DNA of 64,000 nucleotides from Pseudomonadota bacterium (GTDB lineage Bacteria > Pseudomonadota > Gammaproteobacteria > Burkholderiales > Burkholderiaceae): contig CAUJJP010000046.1 in the NCBI GenBank assembly GCA_963205525.1, positions 1-64,000 on the forward strand, read 5' to 3'. This document shows positions 63,413 through 64,000 of the stretch, piece after piece (positions within the stretch are counted from its first letter, which is position 1; each line of letters opens with the position of its first letter). The notes beneath the pieces are model-generated. The model searched no databases. It saw nothing but the letters and a program-made list of their open reading frames with translations, and had not been told where the DNA came from. The position numbers were made by a program, and so were the translations under genes.

Positions 63413-64000
63413 TCAAGCAGGCAGGGCCCACGCCAGCGGGTGCGTGCCGGGAGGCATCGAAGGAAGCAGGGTGCGTGTGTTCGCCGGCGTGAAGCGCGCC
63501 GCGTGGTGCACCGACCCGAGCGTGCCGAAGCCCGAAACCGAGGTCTCCATCAAGTCCGTGCCCTCGTCGGACGCGACGCGAAAGCCGTCGTCGATCCGAC
63601 CGAGGCTGCGCAGCCAATGGCCGGTGCGCGCAAGCGAGACGCGCACCAGCCAGCTTCCGCCTTGCTCGCGCTGCCGAAGCAGCGCCGCCTGGACGCCGAA
63701 CGCGAGCAGCGCGCCGCTTGCCATGTCGAGGATCTGCAGCGGCAGCGCGCGCGGCGCGTCGCTGCCGGCGGCCATCGCCTCGGCATGGTTGAAGCCGGTG
63801 GCGGTCTGGACCAGCGAATCGAAGCCGCGTCGCTCGCCCCAGGGGCCGGCCTCGCCGTAGGCCGACAGCGACGCGACGACGATGCCCGGGCGCAGCGCGG
63901 CGACCGCACCCGATCCGAAGCCGAGCGCGTCGATCGCGCCCGGTCGGTAGCCCTGGACGAAGACGTGCGCGTCGCGCAGCAGCGCATGCAAGGCGTCGCG
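63413..64000 (-). CDS. CaiB/BaiF family III CoA-transferase, partial (5' end beyond window)
   Basis: The C-terminal 195 residues of a family III CoA-transferase. DAHVFVQGYRPGAIDALGFGSGAVAALRPGIVVASLSAYGEAGPWGERRGFDSLVQTATGFNHAEA is the standard middle segment (RPGxxxxLG, YGxxGPWxxRxGFDxxVQxxxG). ALPLQILDMASGALLAFGVQAALLRQ follows. The catalytic Asp region lies upstream, outside the window. Substrate unknown. Confidence 0.88.
   Translation of the reverse strand, partial: RDALHALLRDAHVFVQGYRPGAIDALGFGSGAVAALRPGIVVASLSAYGEAGPWGERRGFDSLVQTATGFNHAEAMAAGSDAPRALPLQILDMASGALLAFGVQAALLRQREQGGSWLVRVSLARTGHWLRSLGRIDDGFRVASDEGTDLMETSVSGFGTLGSVHHAARFTPANTRTLLPSMPPGTHPLAWALPA

Overview
The window is a high-GC (roughly 70 %) chromosomal segment from a betaproteobacterium of the order Burkholderiales, most likely near the Comamonadaceae/Rubrivivax-Leptothrix group. 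The evidence is the gene orders leuC-entericidin-leuD-leuB-asd-fimV-truA-trpF-trpB-trpA-accD-folC-SPOR-cvpA-purF-metZ-gltX and gmk-rpoZ...spoT/greB, which I recognise as typical of that order, together with a DUF4148 protein, an Omp32-type porin and an H-NS protein of the short betaproteobacterial type. Nearly all of it is coding. I see no insertion sequence, prophage, integron or CRISPR array.

Layout. 1-10.6 kb: a degenerate GGDEF membrane protein; a lipoprotein-export-like ABC transporter operon (ATPase, FtsX-type permease, AttH/CrtC-like lipocalin); miaA, a Bcr/CflA-type MFS pump and an RluF-like pseudouridine synthase in one overlapping unit; a small secreted protein; a frameshifted threonine aldolase; H-NS. 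10.7-18 kb: a YhhQ-type queuosine-precursor transporter, greB, spoT, a DUF4148 gene divergent from a metal-type two-component system that shares a perfect palindromic operator, then rpoZ and gmk. 18-25 kb: mutL, amiC and tsaE in overlapping order, a divergent queG, an AEC transporter, a chalcone-isomerase-like secreted protein and xerD. 25-36 kb: porin, MarC protein, polar amino-acid ABC transporter, gamma-carbonic-anhydrase-like protein, Hsp33, DUF167, selD with an RlmN-like radical SAM enzyme, and a large DUF6351 lipoprotein. 36-43.6 kb: a propionate/methylmalonyl-CoA module (GntR regulator, mutase, MeaB, both propionyl-CoA carboxylase subunits, VOC protein). 43.6-63 kb: biosynthetic operons for leucine, the aspartate family, tryptophan, malonyl-CoA, folate, purine and methionine, then gltX and three tRNA genes (Ala-GGC, Glu-TTC, Asp-GTC). 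The window ends inside a CoA-transferase gene.

How it works together. The propionate block forms one translationally coupled pathway, propionyl-CoA to D-methylmalonyl-CoA to L-methylmalonyl-CoA to succinyl-CoA, with MeaB protecting the B12 mutase and a divergent GntR regulator beside a 12-bp palindrome. YhhQ, QueG, MiaA, TsaE, TruA, the RluF-like enzyme and the RlmN-like enzyme make the window rich in RNA-modification genes. The most unusual sequence features are a four-hairpin palindromic array inserted in frame into the signal-peptide region of the lipocalin gene, the palindromic operator between DUF4148 and the two-component system, the selD/RlmN-paralogue pair, and the frameshift in a CG-dinucleotide run of the threonine aldolase gene.
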